NCBI GenBank assembly: GCA_903837135.1
Contig: CAILTK010000058.1
Location: 1-64,000 of the forward strand
DNA from: an uncultured Caulobacterales bacterium
GTDB taxonomy: Bacteria > Pseudomonadota > Alphaproteobacteria > Caulobacterales > Caulobacteraceae
Direction: 5' to 3'
Length of the DNA: 64,000 nt
In this document: piece by piece, positions 19,691 through 29,027 of the stretch
Position numbering within the stretch: the stretch's first letter is position 1
Layout of the letters: the number at the start of each line of letters is the position of its first letter
Notes under the pieces: generated by a model
Seen by the model: only the letters and a program-made list of their open reading frames with translations
Database searches by the model: none
Told to the model about the DNA's origin: nothing
Translations under genes and position numbers: made by a program

Positions 19691-21309
19691 CAGGCTTCAT
19701 GCAGCCAGGAGCGGATGATCGAGACGGATTCGTCCGGATGCATCTCGACGAAGTCGGCGACCCTCTTGACCGAGGAGGTTCTCACCTGGCCTTCGATGCG
19801 GGCGATGTCGATCGCACCGCCGTCGTCGCCGTCCGGACCGGTCAGCAGGGCCAGACCGCCCTGGCCCCCAGCCCCGCCCGCGCCGCCGCCGCCGGGCAAG
19901 GCGACGAGATTGCCGGCCCCCGCCCCACCGCCGAGGGTCGCCCCGCGCATCATCGGCCGCCCGACGAAGAAGATCATCAGCACCGCGACGAGCAGCATGA
20001 CGCCGAGCTCGGCGAAGCGCAGGATCGAGTTGCTGTCGAGGCTGAAGGGAGAGGAGGCGCCCGAGCCGGCGTCCATGCCGTCCGCCGGCTGGAAGCGGAC
20101 ATTGATCACCTTGACCACGTCGCCGCGCTTGTCGTCGGCGCCGACGGCGGAGCGGACCAGCTGCTCGAGCTTGGCCATCTCGTCGGCGGTGCGCGGCGTA
20201 TACGGTCCGGGCTTGCCCTTCACCGCCGGGCCGGTGGCGCCGTCGACGGCGACCGACACGGACAGCTTCTTGATTCCGCCGGGTTCGGCGACGGTGGTGG
20301 TGGTGGTGTGGCCGATCTCGTAGTTGGTGACCGCGTCGTTGCCGTTGGTGCTGGCGCCGACGTTGTCCGCGGTCGACAGGCTCTGGCCGCCGGGCACATT
20401 ATTGGTCGCCGACACCGTGTTGGAACCCGCGGGCTTGCTTTCCTTGCTGGCGTTGGTGGTCTCGCGGGTCGAGCGGGTCACCTGGTCGTCGGGATCGAAT
20501 TTCTCTTCCTGGGTGGTGACGTGGTTGGTGTCGACGTCGGCATGGACGGTGACCCGCGCCTTGCCGGGCCCGACTACGCCCTCGACCAGATCCTTCACCT
20601 GCTTGCGAATCCGCTCCTCGACGTCGTTCCCGGCCGCTTCGCCCCCGGCCGCGGTCGAGGCGTCGTCGAGCCCGGCCAGCAGGTCGCCCGACTGATCCGC
20701 CACCGCGACCCGCTCGGGTTTCAGGCCCGAGACGCTGGCGGCGACCAGGTTGCGGATGGCGCGAACCTGGTCGGCGCTGAGCCGGTGCGCGCCGGTCTCG
20801 ACCATGATCGAGGCGGAGGGGGTTTCCGGATCCTGCTCGAACAGCTGGCGCTTGGGCAGGTTCAGCGCCACGCGGACCGACTGCACCCCGTGGATCGAAC
20901 GGATGGTGCGGGCGAGCTCGCCTTCGGTGGCCCGCTTCATGTTGAGGGTCTGGACGAAGTCGGTCTGTCCGAGCGCCGGAGCGTTGTCGAAGATTTCATA
21001 GCCGACCGAGCCGGAGGTCACGAGGCCCTTGCCGGCGACCATCAGTCGGGCCGTCGCCACCTTGTCGCGGTCGACCATGATGGTGGTGCCGTCGCCCTTT
21101 TCCTCGTGCTTGATTCCCGCTTGATCCAGGGAGGCGACCACCTGGGACGCTTCCTTCGGATCGAGGTTGGAGTAGAGCAACGACATCGACGGGGTGCCCA
21201 CGCGCATGAGGATCGCAGCCAGCACCGCGGCCAAGCCGGCGGCGCCGCCCAGAATGGCCGCAAGCCGGCCGATGCCGAATCCCTGAAGCGCTCTGAGAAG
21301 ACCCTGCAC
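19690..21309 (-). CDS. fliF: flagellar MS-ring protein FliF
   Basis: A 539-residue protein with an N-terminal membrane helix (about 12-40), ring-building motifs ([40 protein letters not shown]), a long periplasmic domain rich in Thr/Asn around 290-380, a second membrane helix near residue 450 and a cytoplasmic tail that binds FliG. FliF polymerises into the MS ring, the first flagellar structure. The GTG start at 21309 has GAGGGG nine bases upstream. It is the first gene of the operon, behind a putative CtrA site. Confidence 0.95.
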   Translation of the reverse strand: MQGLLRALQGFGIGRLAAILGGAAGLAAVLAAILMRVGTPSMSLLYSNLDPKEASQVVASLDQAGIKHEEKGDGTTIMVDRDKVATARLMVAGKGLVTSGSVGYEIFDNAPALGQTDFVQTLNMKRATEGELARTIRSIHGVQSVRVALNLPKRQLFEQDPETPSASIMVETGAHRLSADQVRAIRNLVAASVSGLKPERVAVADQSGDLLAGLDDASTAAGGEAAGNDVEERIRKQVKDLVEGVVGPGKARVTVHADVDTNHVTTQEEKFDPDDQVTRSTRETTNASKESKPAGSNTVSATNNVPGGQSLSTADNVGASTNGNDAVTNYEIGHTTTTTVAEPGGIKKLSVSVAVDGATGPAVKGKPGPYTPRTADEMAKLEQLVRSAVGADDKRGDVVKVINVRFQPADGMDAGSGASSPFSLDSNSILRFAELGVMLLVAVLMIFFVGRPMMRGATLGGGAGAGNLVALPGGGGAGGAGGQGGLALLTGPDGDDGGAIDIARIEGQVRTSSVKRVADFVEMHPDESVSIIRSWLHEA

Positions 21310-21357
21310 GCGTTCTCACCCCTCGACGGCGCTTGCGCGACGCATCCACTGGGCAAG

Positions 21358-21379
21358 ATTTACCGGTCTCATGGTAAAT
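21358..21379. repeat. inverted repeat overlapping the putative CtrA site
   Basis: ATTTACC and GGTAAAT, separated by eight bases, lie between the CtrA-like box and the fliF start. In Caulobacter FlbD represses fliF by binding near its promoter (ftr4), so this palindrome is a candidate operator. I did not match it to a defined ftr consensus. Confidence 0.4.
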
Positions 21380-21389
21380 GATGGTTTAA
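21375..21389 (-). promoter_or_regulatory. putative CtrA-binding site of the fliF promoter
   Basis: On the plus strand TAAA, seven bases, TTAA (on the minus strand TTAA-N7-TTTA), one mismatch from the CtrA consensus TTAA-N7-TTAA. It lies about 66-80 bases upstream of the fliF start codon. In Caulobacter the fliF promoter is a CtrA-controlled class II promoter, which makes the position meaningful. Assigned by eye. Confidence 0.55.
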
Positions 21390-21649
21390 GACCGCGACCC
21401 GCGCCCGGCAGTTTATTCCGGGTGCGACACCGGGAAACGAACGGCGTCCGGACGGGCGAGTTCATCGACACCTCGGCTGCGTGAAGCCCCGGAACGGCGG
21501 ACCGGACGGGGGTCCGGCAGTTGCCGACCCGGGCCCTACCGGATATTCGAAGGCGCTAAACGGCCGGTGAAGACGGGTCTACGCGGTCGCACGGGCTCTG
21601 TCCGGGCCGACCACCCCGCCCACCGTGCGCGACGACCGAGAGCCCGCCG

Positions 21650-23446
21650 ATGTCCCTGATCATGTCCCGCCGCGACCTCGACTTCATGCTGTTCGAATGG
21701 CTGGACGCGTCGGCCCTGACCGAACGGGCGCGCTACGCCGACCACTCGGCCGAGACCTTCCATCAGGTGCTCGACACCTGCGAGAAGATCGCCACCGATC
21801 ACTTCGCCCCGCACAACAAGCTGAACGACCAGAACGAGCCGCAATTCGTCGACGGCGGCGCGGTGGTGATCCCCGAGGTGAGGCGGGCGCTGGAGGTCTA
21901 TCGCGACGCCGGCCTCGTCGCCCCGGGCCAGCTCTATGAATACGGCGGCATGCAGCTGCCGGCGGTGGTGGAGAAGGCCTGCACCACCTGGTTCCGCGCC
22001 GCCAACATCGGCACCTCGGCCTACCCCTTCCTCACCGCGGCCAACCTCAACGTGATCGCCGCCTATGGCGAGGACTGGCAGAAGGCGACCTTCATCCCGC
22101 CGATGGCCGAAGGCCGCTTCTTCGGCACCATGTGCCTGTCGGAGCCGCAGGCGGGCTCGTCCCTGTCGGACATCCGCACCCGGGCGGTGAGGCAGGACGA
22201 CGGGACCTATCGCCTGTTCGGAACCAAGATGTGGATCTCGGGCGGCGACCAGAACATCTCGGAGAACATCGTCCACCTGGTGCTGGCCCGCTCGCCCGAC
22301 GATCTGCCGGGCGTGAAGGGACTGTCGCTCTACATCGTGCCGAAGTTCCTCGTGAACGAGGACGGGAGCCTGGGTGAGCGCAACGACGTGGTCCTGGCCG
22401 GGCTGAACCACAAGATGGGCTATCGCGGGACCACCAACACCCTGCTCAACTTCGGCGAGGGCGGCCACAAGCCGGGCGGCCGGGCCGGCGCGGTCGGCTA
22501 TCTGATCGGGGGGGAGAACCAGGGCCTCGCCTGCATGTTCCACATGATGAACGAGGCGCGGATCGGCGTCGGCACAGGCGCGGTGGCGCTGGGCTACACC
22601 GGCTATCTGCACGCCGTGGAGTACGCCCGCACCCGGCTGCAGGGCCGCCCCGCCGCCGCCAAGGACCCGACCACGCCGCAGGTCCCGCTGACCCGCCACG
22701 CCGACGTGCGCCGCATGCTGCTGGCGGCCAAGGCCTATGTGGAGGGCGGCCTGGCGCTCAACATGTTCTGCGCCCGGCTGGTCGACGAGGAGCGGACCGC
22801 CGACACGGCCGAGGCGCGCGCGGAGGCCCACCTCTTGCTCGACATGCTGACCCCGATCGCCAAGAGCTGGCCCTCGCAGTGGTGCCTGGAGGCCAACAGC
22901 CTGGCGATCCAGGTGCATGGCGGCTACGGCTATACGCGCGACTACAACGTCGAGCAGTTCTACCGCGACAACCGGCTGAACCCGATCCACGAGGGCGCCC
23001 ACGGCATCCAGGGCATCGACATCCTGGGCCGCAAGGTGGCGATGCAGGGCGGGGCGGGCCTGCGCCTGTTCAACGCCACCCTGGAGACGACCATCGGCCG
23101 CGCCCGCGCGGCGGGAGACGAGGCGCTGTTGGGCTTCGCGGCCGATCTCGACACGGCGCTCGCCCGGCTAAACGCCGTCACCGCCACCCTGCACGGCGCC
23201 AACGACCTGGAACGGACCCTGGCCAACGCCACCGTCTATCTGGAGGCGTTCGGCCACATCACCGTGGCCTGGATCTGGCTGGAACAGGCGCTGGCGGCGC
23301 ACGGCAAGGCCGGCGACTTCTATGACGGCAAACGCCAGGCGACCCGCTACTTCTTCCATTGGGAGCTGCCCAAGGTCTATCCGCAGCTCGACCTGCTCGA
23401 ACAGCTCGACGACACCACGCTGGAGATGCAGGACGCCTGGTTCTAG
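21650..23446 (+). CDS. acyl-CoA dehydrogenase, DmdC-like long form
   Basis: A 598-residue flavoenzyme, about 200 residues longer than classical acyl-CoA dehydrogenases, with the extra C-terminal helical domain of the DmdC (3-methylmercaptopropionyl-CoA dehydrogenase) subfamily. [19 protein letters not shown] is the FAD/substrate signature, [20 protein letters not shown] the second signature, and [17 protein letters not shown] carries the catalytic Glu region. It would oxidise an acyl-CoA to the enoyl-CoA. DMSP metabolism cannot be assumed: the subfamily contains many members of unknown substrate. The next gene, an amidohydrolase, follows after 57 bases. Confidence 0.85.
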   Translation: MSLIMSRRDLDFMLFEWLDASALTERARYADHSAETFHQVLDTCEKIATDHFAPHNKLNDQNEPQFVDGGAVVIPEVRRALEVYRDAGLVAPGQLYEYGGMQLPAVVEKACTTWFRAANIGTSAYPFLTAANLNVIAAYGEDWQKATFIPPMAEGRFFGTMCLSEPQAGSSLSDIRTRAVRQDDGTYRLFGTKMWISGGDQNISENIVHLVLARSPDDLPGVKGLSLYIVPKFLVNEDGSLGERNDVVLAGLNHKMGYRGTTNTLLNFGEGGHKPGGRAGAVGYLIGGENQGLACMFHMMNEARIGVGTGAVALGYTGYLHAVEYARTRLQGRPAAAKDPTTPQVPLTRHADVRRMLLAAKAYVEGGLALNMFCARLVDEERTADTAEARAEAHLLLDMLTPIAKSWPSQWCLEANSLAIQVHGGYGYTRDYNVEQFYRDNRLNPIHEGAHGIQGIDILGRKVAMQGGAGLRLFNATLETTIGRARAAGDEALLGFAADLDTALARLNAVTATLHGANDLERTLANATVYLEAFGHITVAWIWLEQALAAHGKAGDFYDGKRQATRYFFHWELPKVYPQLDLLEQLDDTTLEMQDAWF

Positions 23447-23503
23447 AAACGAAGCGACAAACCGCAGCCGACGAACGCGCGCGGGACCCGCAGGAGGAAT
23501 GAC

Positions 23504-24565
23504 ATGACAGCCGCCGCCGCCAGCGCCCCCGAGCCGATTCTCGAGCCCGACCTGCCGATCGTCGATCCGCACCATCACCTGTGGGACCGCGCCGGCCTTG
23601 TCGACTCCTTGCCGCCGGTGAAGCACGAATTCGAGCGGATCGTGCGCATGAGCCCGCGCTACCTGCTGGACGAGCTCCTGGCCGACCTGCGCTCGGGCCA
23701 CGACGTGCGCGCGACGGTCTACGTGGAGTGCCGGTCGATGTACCGGATCGATGGCCCCGCGGCCCTGCAGCCGCTCGGCGAGACCGAATTCGTCAACGGC
23801 GTCGCCGCCATGAGCGCCAGCGGGACCTATGGCGCGGTGCGAGCGTGCGCCGGCATCGTCGGCCATGCGGACCTGATGCTCGGCGACCGCGCCGCCGAGG
23901 TCCTGGAAGCGCACATCGCCCGCGCCCCCGACCGTTTCCGCGGCATCCGCCACAGCGCGTCGTGGGACGCGGACCCCGCCGTGCTCGGGCCGCTGGCGGG
24001 CCGGCCTGAGGGCCTCTTCCTCGACGCGACCTTCCGCGCCGGCTTCGCCCGCCTGGCCCCGCTCGGTCTGTCGTTCGACGCCTGGCTGCTGGAGCCGCAG
24101 CTCGGCGACCTGATCGATCTCGCCCGCGCCTTTCCGGACACCTCCATCATCCTCGACCACGTCGGCACGCCGCTGGGCCTCGGCGCCTACGAAGGCCGGC
24201 GGGACGAGCGGTTCGACCCCTGGCGCCAAAGCATCCGCGCCCTGGCCCAGCTGCCTAATGTGTCTGTCAAGCTCGGCGGCCTGGCCATGCCGTTCTGCAA
24301 CTTCGACTCTTCCGGCGACGGCCCCCTCTCCGAGCGCCTCGCCCGCCTTTGGGCGCCGTACACCGAGACCTGCATCGAGGCCTTCGGCGCCGGTCGCTGC
24401 ATGTTCGAAAGCAACTTCCCGGTCGACCTCTACAGCTGCAGCTACGCCGTGCTGTGGAACGCGCTGAAGCGCATCGCCACCGGCGCCTCGGCGGACGAAA
24501 AGACCGCCCTGTTCAGCGGCACGGCGGCCCGGGTGTACCGGCTGGATCTGGCCGGGGTGCTGTAA
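23504..24565 (+). CDS. amidohydrolase-family protein (PDC lactonase-like)
   Basis: A 353-residue TIM-barrel hydrolase. It begins with the metal-binding motif in LPIVDPHHHLWDRAG (residues 17-31), has YVECRSMYR in strand 2, and IILDHVGTPLG (around 220) with the conserved Asp-His; FESNFPVDLYSC near the C-terminus supplies another active-site Asp. This set is typical of the 2-pyrone-4,6-dicarboxylate lactonase/amidohydrolase_2 group, which hydrolyses lactones of aromatic degradation. Preceded by an AGGAGG-like ribosome binding site (23490-23496) and probably co-transcribed with the acyl-CoA dehydrogenase. The substrate is unknown. Confidence 0.82.
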   Translation: MTAAAASAPEPILEPDLPIVDPHHHLWDRAGLVDSLPPVKHEFERIVRMSPRYLLDELLADLRSGHDVRATVYVECRSMYRIDGPAALQPLGETEFVNGVAAMSASGTYGAVRACAGIVGHADLMLGDRAAEVLEAHIARAPDRFRGIRHSASWDADPAVLGPLAGRPEGLFLDATFRAGFARLAPLGLSFDAWLLEPQLGDLIDLARAFPDTSIILDHVGTPLGLGAYEGRRDERFDPWRQSIRALAQLPNVSVKLGGLAMPFCNFDSSGDGPLSERLARLWAPYTETCIEAFGAGRCMFESNFPVDLYSCSYAVLWNALKRIATGASADEKTALFSGTAARVYRLDLAGVL

Positions 24566-24848
24566 GCGCCCGCAGCGGACAGTCCGAGGTATCGGCTGAC
24601 GGCTCCAGCGGAGTGCTGCTCGCTGATCTCAGTGCAGTTGTCGCCGATAATGAGGCGCAGCCCGTCAAGCTGTAGCTCTGAAGGCGGCCAATTGGCGAAC
24701 CGCGATTGGAAAAAAAGCCCTGCGCTCGAGCGACCGCCGCGTCAGGCGATACCTATCTCGGTCTGAGCTACGCCGCGAAGGTCAGCAGAGGGTCGATCGC
24801 GGACATCTCGAAATTCCGCTGGTGGCGGGGCCGATATCGAACCGCCCC
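24566..24848. other. 283-base gap, possible gene remnant
   Basis: No complete gene. On the minus strand a short open stretch around 24600-24720 reads like protein (LDGLRLIIGDNCTEISEQH) but lacks a start and ribosome binding site, so it may be a decayed fragment. The region marks the change from dense operon DNA to the lower-GC stretch that holds the IPTL-CTERM-like gene. Confidence 0.35.
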
Positions 24849-25511
24849 TCATCCCTCAGGCGAGGATGCGCGCGAGTGCGTGCGTCGTAATAAAAACATG
24901 CCGCAACCGGCCAGCAAGCCGATCAGAAGAACATTTCCCCATTTCGGTAGCGTCGGAACATCATTGGCGCAACTTACGATGACATTGGTGACAGGGCCGC
25001 CAGCGACACCAGAGCCGCGCACAACCGAACACGTTTGACCCGCAGGCTGGGTCGACACCGTCACCGCATAGGCGGTGTGAATTATGACATAGTTCGCAAA
25101 CGTGAAGGCGCCGTCGGCGCCGACCGTCAGATTATCGCCGCCGTTGTTCTGCAGAACCACAGACTTGCCGGCGCCGAGGCCGCTGACGACACCGCCAACG
25201 GTGGGCGTTTGGCAGATGCGGAGCGCGTGGACCGTCCCCAGACACGCGTTCAGGCAAACCGGGCCAAGCCCGTTGCAGCTGGAGCTACATGTATCCTCAT
25301 TGTTGATGCCGCCGATTTCACACCCGAATTGGCAGGCGCCGACATCGGCACACTGCCCTGTGCATTGGTTGACGGCATTTTGCTGGCATTGTTGATCGAG
25401 TATACCGATGTCGGGATCGGGTGCATTTTGGGCATGTCCTGAAAGTGCACCAATAAGGATTCCACATGCCAAAGAGAGGCAAAATAGTGCTGTTTTCGCC
25501 CGCTTGAGCAT
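24849..25511 (-). CDS. exported cysteine-rich protein with IPTL-CTERM-like sorting tail
   Basis: A 220-residue protein with four parts: a signal peptide (residues 1-28, ending GHA-Q); a cysteine-rich segment with ten Cys between residues 42 and 100; a domain at 105-183 of the GGxVSGL...LQNNGGDNLTVG type that recurs in bacterial surface proteins; and a C-terminal tail VPTLPKWGNVLLIGLLAG followed by a short hydrophobic stretch and RR. The tail matches the IPTL-CTERM pattern (PTL-x-W, membrane helix, basic end), a sorting signal processed by an exosortase of the XrtH type. No exosortase is nearby. The GC content is visibly lower than that of its neighbours, which suggests transfer. Confidence 0.8.
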   Translation of the reverse strand: MLKRAKTALFCLSLACGILIGALSGHAQNAPDPDIGILDQQCQQNAVNQCTGQCADVGACQFGCEIGGINNEDTCSSSCNGLGPVCLNACLGTVHALRICQTPTVGGVVSGLGAGKSVVLQNNGGDNLTVGADGAFTFANYVIIHTAYAVTVSTQPAGQTCSVVRGSGVAGGPVTNVIVSCANDVPTLPKWGNVLLIGLLAGCGMFLLRRTHSRASSPEG

Positions 25512-25826
25512 TGATAATCTTCCTCACTTCTCAAGAATGGGCGCTCTCAGACCGACGACACATCGATCCGAACGTCACGTTTCGTTGGACTGGGGGTGAT
25601 AGGACGCCGATCCGAATGTTCGCCGCCAGGGCGGCAGCGACGCCCCTCAAACGCAACGTCGCAGTCGCAGGCCGCGCGCCGGATGTCGTCCGTAAGAGCC
25701 CCACCCGAACGCCCCAGTCGTTGCGTGCGCAGGGGGCGGCAAATCCACCAGGGTTTCAATACGATAGATTGACCGGTCGAGCCGCAGACCGGTCAAACTT
25801 GACCGGTTGGAGAGCAGTCTGTCCGA
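25512..25826. other. 315-base gap between the IPTL-CTERM-like gene and the hybrid kinase
   Basis: No gene seen. The left part is the upstream region of the leftward IPTL-CTERM-like gene. The right part holds three copies of the nonamer TTGACCGGT described separately, just beyond the kinase stop codon. Confidence 0.5.
25769..25807. repeat. triple nonamer TTGACCGGT forming alternative hairpins
   Basis: TTGACCGGT occurs at 25769-25777 and 25799-25807 on the plus strand and inverted at 25788-25796. The middle copy can pair with either flank: with the left copy around a 10-base loop, or with the right copy around a 2-base spacer. It lies 20 bases downstream of the kinase stop and may serve as its terminator or as a regulatory site. 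Confidence 0.6.
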
Positions 25827-27629
25827 CTATTGCTGCTCGAGCAGACGGGCGACGAGATCGAGCAGCAGATCCGGCTGGGCGGGCTTGTAGAGGATTTCCA
25901 TGTCCTCGCGCGCAGCTTCGGCGACCCGTTCCGGGTGGGTGTCGCCGGTCACCAGGATGGCGGGCGTCCGCCGTCCGAGTTGCGCTCTCAGCCTGCGCGA
26001 AGCCTCCGCGCCGCTTTCACCGTCGCGAAGTCGGAAGTCGCAGATCAATAGGTCCGGCGCACGGCGCCCCGCGCTTTCCTCGGCTTCGGCGATCGTTTCG
26101 ACGGCATCGGCCGAGTAGCCGACATCTTGCAGGAGCGCGCTCAGGCTGACGCGGATCGCCACATCGTCATCGACGATCAGTATGTGTCCGGAGCTGACGC
26201 CGGCGGTCCGCGAAGGCTCGGGCCGCGGGGTGGGCGCAGAGCCTGGCTGCGGGTCGATTTCGCTCAGGGGTAGGCTGAAGCGGAACACACTGCCCCGACC
26301 GACCCATGAGTTCAGCGTAATTTCGCTTCCGATCAACCGCGCCAGGCGGCGGGCGATGGCGAGACCCAGCCCCAGCCCTTTGCGCCGATCGCGTTCGGAA
26401 TTGCCGAGCTGGGTGAAATCGCTGAACACCTCTTCCCAATTACCAGAGGGAATGCCGATGCCGGTGTCCCAGACCTCCAGCACGATGCGCTCGCCGCGCC
26501 GCCGACATCCGATCAGAAGGCCCCCCGTCGCCGTGTAGCGTATGGCGTTGGACGCCAGGTTCAGAAGGATGAGCTTGACGATGGTGGGGTCGGACGAAAC
26601 GACCGCATCGACCTCGCGCGTGCGGTAAACGAGCTTTTTCGCGTCGGCGGTGACGGCGATCTCTTCCTCGATCTGGCGCAGGACCTCGGTGAGGTGAAAC
26701 GCCTGGATCCTGGGGACGATGACGCCCGCTTCGGCTCTGGAGAAGTCGAGCAGCGTGTCCAGCATTTCAAACGATGCGGTGAGGGCTGAGCGGGCGAGGC
26801 CCAGGGTCTTGCGCTGCTGCAGGTTCAGCCGCGATCGATCCAGCACCGCCAGGAACATGCCGAGCGCGTGGATAGGCTGGCGCAGATCATGGCTGGCGGC
26901 GGCCAGGAACTTGGACTTGGCGGCGTTGGCGGCCTCCGCGGTGCGTTGCGCGGCCCGGGTGCTCAGGACCTCCTGCTCCAACCGCCGCGCCAAACGCGTG
27001 TTCGCAAAGCCTAGAAGGATGGAGTCCCTATAGGTTCGACCGGTAATCCTGGTGTTCGTGAAAAGACCCACGCTGAAGATGGAGGTGAGCAGGATCGAGT
27101 AGAAAGTGACCGATTGGCGCGCGACGACGTCGTGCAGCAGCAGGAAGTTCGCGGCCTCCATGACCAGGTAGCCCGCGATATAGGCGATGTGAATACGCGG
27201 CAGACCGCCGAAGGTCGTGACGCCGGCGGCGAGGACGCCCACCAGGATCATGACGGAGAAGAGCTGCTGGAAGTCTGAGCCGTGACCACTGGCCAGCGTC
27301 AGCGCCGCCCAGCCCATGGCGTGAGGCGCCTGGCCGATCATCAGGCGGTACATCAGCGCTTCGGGCCGTTCGGCGATCAGCTTCATCGGAAAAAGCCAGC
27401 GATATTCGACGTAGGCGCCGACCTTGAGCGCCACCTGTACAGCCAGCCACAGGTAGATCGGCGGACCGATATCGTGCAGGACCACGGTGACCAGCACCGA
27501 TATGCCCAGCATGGTCCACGGCGCGGTGGACACCATGCGGTAGACGAGACGAACCTGCTCGGCCAAAACCTCCCGCTCGGGAACTTGGTCCTCGGGCCTC
27601 AGCAGCGTCGTCGGCCCGGCCGCGGTCAC
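25827..27629 (-). CDS. hybrid sensor histidine kinase with C-terminal receiver
   Basis: A 600-residue protein. Residues 35-205 form about six membrane helices with no large periplasmic loop; then comes a coiled linker, a HisKA domain with the phospho-acceptor in SHDLRQPIHALGMFL (about residue 250), an HATPase_c domain (NLASNAIRYTATGG, DTGIGIP, GLGLGLAIARRLA) and a receiver at about 480-600 (LICDFRL with the phospho-Asp, late Lys in YKPAQ). The LRQP form of the H box is typical of a subgroup of soluble-signal hybrid kinases. Its GTG start overlaps the response regulator stop by four bases (GTGA), so the two act as a pair. Signal unknown. Confidence 0.9.
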   Translation of the reverse strand: MTAAGPTTLLRPEDQVPEREVLAEQVRLVYRMVSTAPWTMLGISVLVTVVLHDIGPPIYLWLAVQVALKVGAYVEYRWLFPMKLIAERPEALMYRLMIGQAPHAMGWAALTLASGHGSDFQQLFSVMILVGVLAAGVTTFGGLPRIHIAYIAGYLVMEAANFLLLHDVVARQSVTFYSILLTSIFSVGLFTNTRITGRTYRDSILLGFANTRLARRLEQEVLSTRAAQRTAEAANAAKSKFLAAASHDLRQPIHALGMFLAVLDRSRLNLQQRKTLGLARSALTASFEMLDTLLDFSRAEAGVIVPRIQAFHLTEVLRQIEEEIAVTADAKKLVYRTREVDAVVSSDPTIVKLILLNLASNAIRYTATGGLLIGCRRRGERIVLEVWDTGIGIPSGNWEEVFSDFTQLGNSERDRRKGLGLGLAIARRLARLIGSEITLNSWVGRGSVFRFSLPLSEIDPQPGSAPTPRPEPSRTAGVSSGHILIVDDDVAIRVSLSALLQDVGYSADAVETIAEAEESAGRRAPDLLICDFRLRDGESGAEASRRLRAQLGRRTPAILVTGDTHPERVAEAAREDMEILYKPAQPDLLLDLVARLLEQQ

Positions 27630-28222
27630 AAGAGACCGAGCTTTTGGGCGTGGAGGACAGCTTGAACCCGGCTCGGAACACCCAGCGCCTTCATGAGCTG
27701 CTGCACATGACCCCGTACGGTGAACTCCGAAATATCCATCCGCTTGGCGATGATCTTATTCGAATGCCCCTCCCCAAGATGCTGCAGCACCTCCAGCTGG
27801 CGGCGGCTGAGAAGGGGCGGCGGTTCTGCCCCTGCAGGATTGACCGGCCTGGGAGCCAGCGAACGGATCGCGTTCACGAACTGTTCGGGCGGCGCCGACT
27901 TCAGCACGACGGGTCCTCCACTGAGACGCCGTGCGCGTTCGATCTCGCTGCGATCCTGCTCTGAGGTAACGATGATGATCGCGGTGTCCGGCCAGCGGAG
28001 CTTGATCAAAGGAATGGCTTCATGACCGCCGATACCATCGAGATGCAGGTCGAGAAGAAGCACGTCAGGGCTGGTGCGAGTGGCCTCGAGCGCCAACCCG
28101 AGCGAGGCGTGAGACCTGAACGTCGCCCCTGGAAAGGCGCCTTTCACGATCAGCTCGATGCCCGAGCGGAACAGGTTGTGGTCATCGATCGACATGATCG
28201 AAAAGGCACGCAAAGTCGTCAC
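27626..28222 (-). CDS. LuxR/NarL-type response regulator
   Basis: About 198 residues from a GTG at 28222; a TTG at 28246 in the same frame is an alternative. The receiver (residues 5-120) has the acidic pair in SIDDHNLFRSG, phospho-Asp in DVLLLDLHLDG and Lys in VVLKSA. The C-terminal LuxR helix-turn-helix shows LSRRQLEVLQHLGEGHSNK and IAKRMDISEFTVRGHVQQL. Coupled by a 4-base overlap to the downstream hybrid kinase, so the kinase is its likely phosphate source. Target genes are unknown; the neighbouring IPTL-CTERM-like gene is a candidate. Confidence 0.9.
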   Translation of the reverse strand: MTTLRAFSIMSIDDHNLFRSGIELIVKGAFPGATFRSHASLGLALEATRTSPDVLLLDLHLDGIGGHEAIPLIKLRWPDTAIIIVTSEQDRSEIERARRLSGGPVVLKSAPPEQFVNAIRSLAPRPVNPAGAEPPPLLSRRQLEVLQHLGEGHSNKIIAKRMDISEFTVRGHVQQLMKALGVPSRVQAVLHAQKLGLL

Positions 28223-28246
28223 TCCGTTGCCGACGTCTCGGTTCAA

Positions 28247-28652
28247 TCCGCCGAGCCAAGCTCGTTGTGGGTGATACCGATCTTGGTCGCGGTATCCAAT
28301 CGGAACGGGACGCCGTAGTATTTATCTTCGCAATCAGAGTGAAGTTTGCGGACTGCTGAAGTCCGCGTGTAAGGCGGGGGCGCCGTGAGGCCGGCGCCCA
28401 GACCAGCCGAGTTGCGAGCCGTCTGTTCACCGCCCGGCTTCGCATCGAGCGTCAGCCGTGAATGTCCTGAATCCAGAGCGCATCCAACGACCCCTCAAAA
28501 CTTGAACGGCGGCGCTCTTTCCGTTCCAGGAAAGCCAGTTCCGGGGCAGGATTCTTCGATCTGGCAGGCCGGATGGCGTGCACTCGGCCGCACATGAATG
28601 CGGCCGGCCCGCAGTCTGCGGGCCGGCCTTTCGAAGGGCTTGAACGACGCGC
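28247..28652. other. 406-base gap between two-component genes and a small exported protein
   Basis: I see no gene. It includes the promoter region of the leftward response regulator (left end) and a strong GC hairpin at 28602-28628. The middle (28300-28600) has mixed GC and no protein-like frame. Confidence 0.5.
28602..28631. terminator. 13-bp GC hairpin, likely terminator
   Basis: GGCCGGCCCGCAG and CTGCGGGCCGGCC form a perfect 13-bp stem with a minimal loop, followed by TTT on the plus strand. It lies 25 bases beyond the stop of the leftward Gly/Trp-rich protein gene and probably ends that transcript. Confidence 0.6.
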
Positions 28653-29027
28653 CTACCAGTGGCGCCAATGGCCGTGGTCACGCCAGCCATCGTGCCAGCC
28701 GCCCCATTCACGATGGGCGTAGCCGCGCGGCCCCGTCCACACCCCGCCCCGCCAATAGCCCGGACCGTAGGCCCACCCGCGCCAGCCCGCCGGGCCGCCC
28801 CATCCAAAGCCCCTATGCCAGGCGTGTCCGCACCAATAGAAGCCCGGGCCGCGCCAGCCGCCATCGTACCAGCAATAGCCATGGCCGCTGTACAGGTACT
28901 GAACCTTGTCCAGGTGCACGGTTGCGGGCGTGTCGACGCCGACGACCAGAGGGGCCGCCGGCTGGGCGCTCGCCGCGCCCGCGAGGGCGACGGCCGCTGC
29001 CGCTCCAAGAACCAAGTTTCGGATCAT
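28653..29027 (-). CDS. small exported Gly/Trp/His-rich protein
   Basis: A 124-residue protein from ATG 29027, which has GAGGAG 7-12 bases upstream. The signal peptide is MIRNLVLGAAAAVALAGAAS with cleavage after ASA. Residues 25-50 contain a short conserved-looking part (VDTPATVHLDKVQYLYSGHG), and the rest is a low-complexity run of Gly, Trp, Arg, His and Tyr with two Cys (YCWYDG and WCGHAWH). Such proteins are common in alphaproteobacteria as exported proteins of unknown function; the His/Trp content could bind metals or polysaccharide. It stands alone. Confidence 0.75.
   Translation of the reverse strand: MIRNLVLGAAAAVALAGAASAQPAAPLVVGVDTPATVHLDKVQYLYSGHGYCWYDGGWRGPGFYWCGHAWHRGFGWGGPAGWRGWAYGPGYWRGGVWTGPRGYAHREWGGWHDGWRDHGHWRHW

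Larger units (their letters stand above)
21310..21649. other. 340-base divergent region between fliF and an acyl-CoA dehydrogenase gene
   Basis: No gene seen. It must hold the fliF operon promoter on the minus strand and the promoter of the rightward acyl-CoA dehydrogenase gene. Notable elements are the CtrA-like site and the overlapping 7-bp inverted repeat described separately. The GC-rich right half (about 21480-21640) has several short hairpins but nothing decisive. Confidence 0.6.

Noticed and set aside
24849-28246. Possible genomic island with integrase or attachment sites
   Set aside because: Base composition suggests transfer, but I found no integrase, transposase, tRNA or flanking direct repeat in the window.
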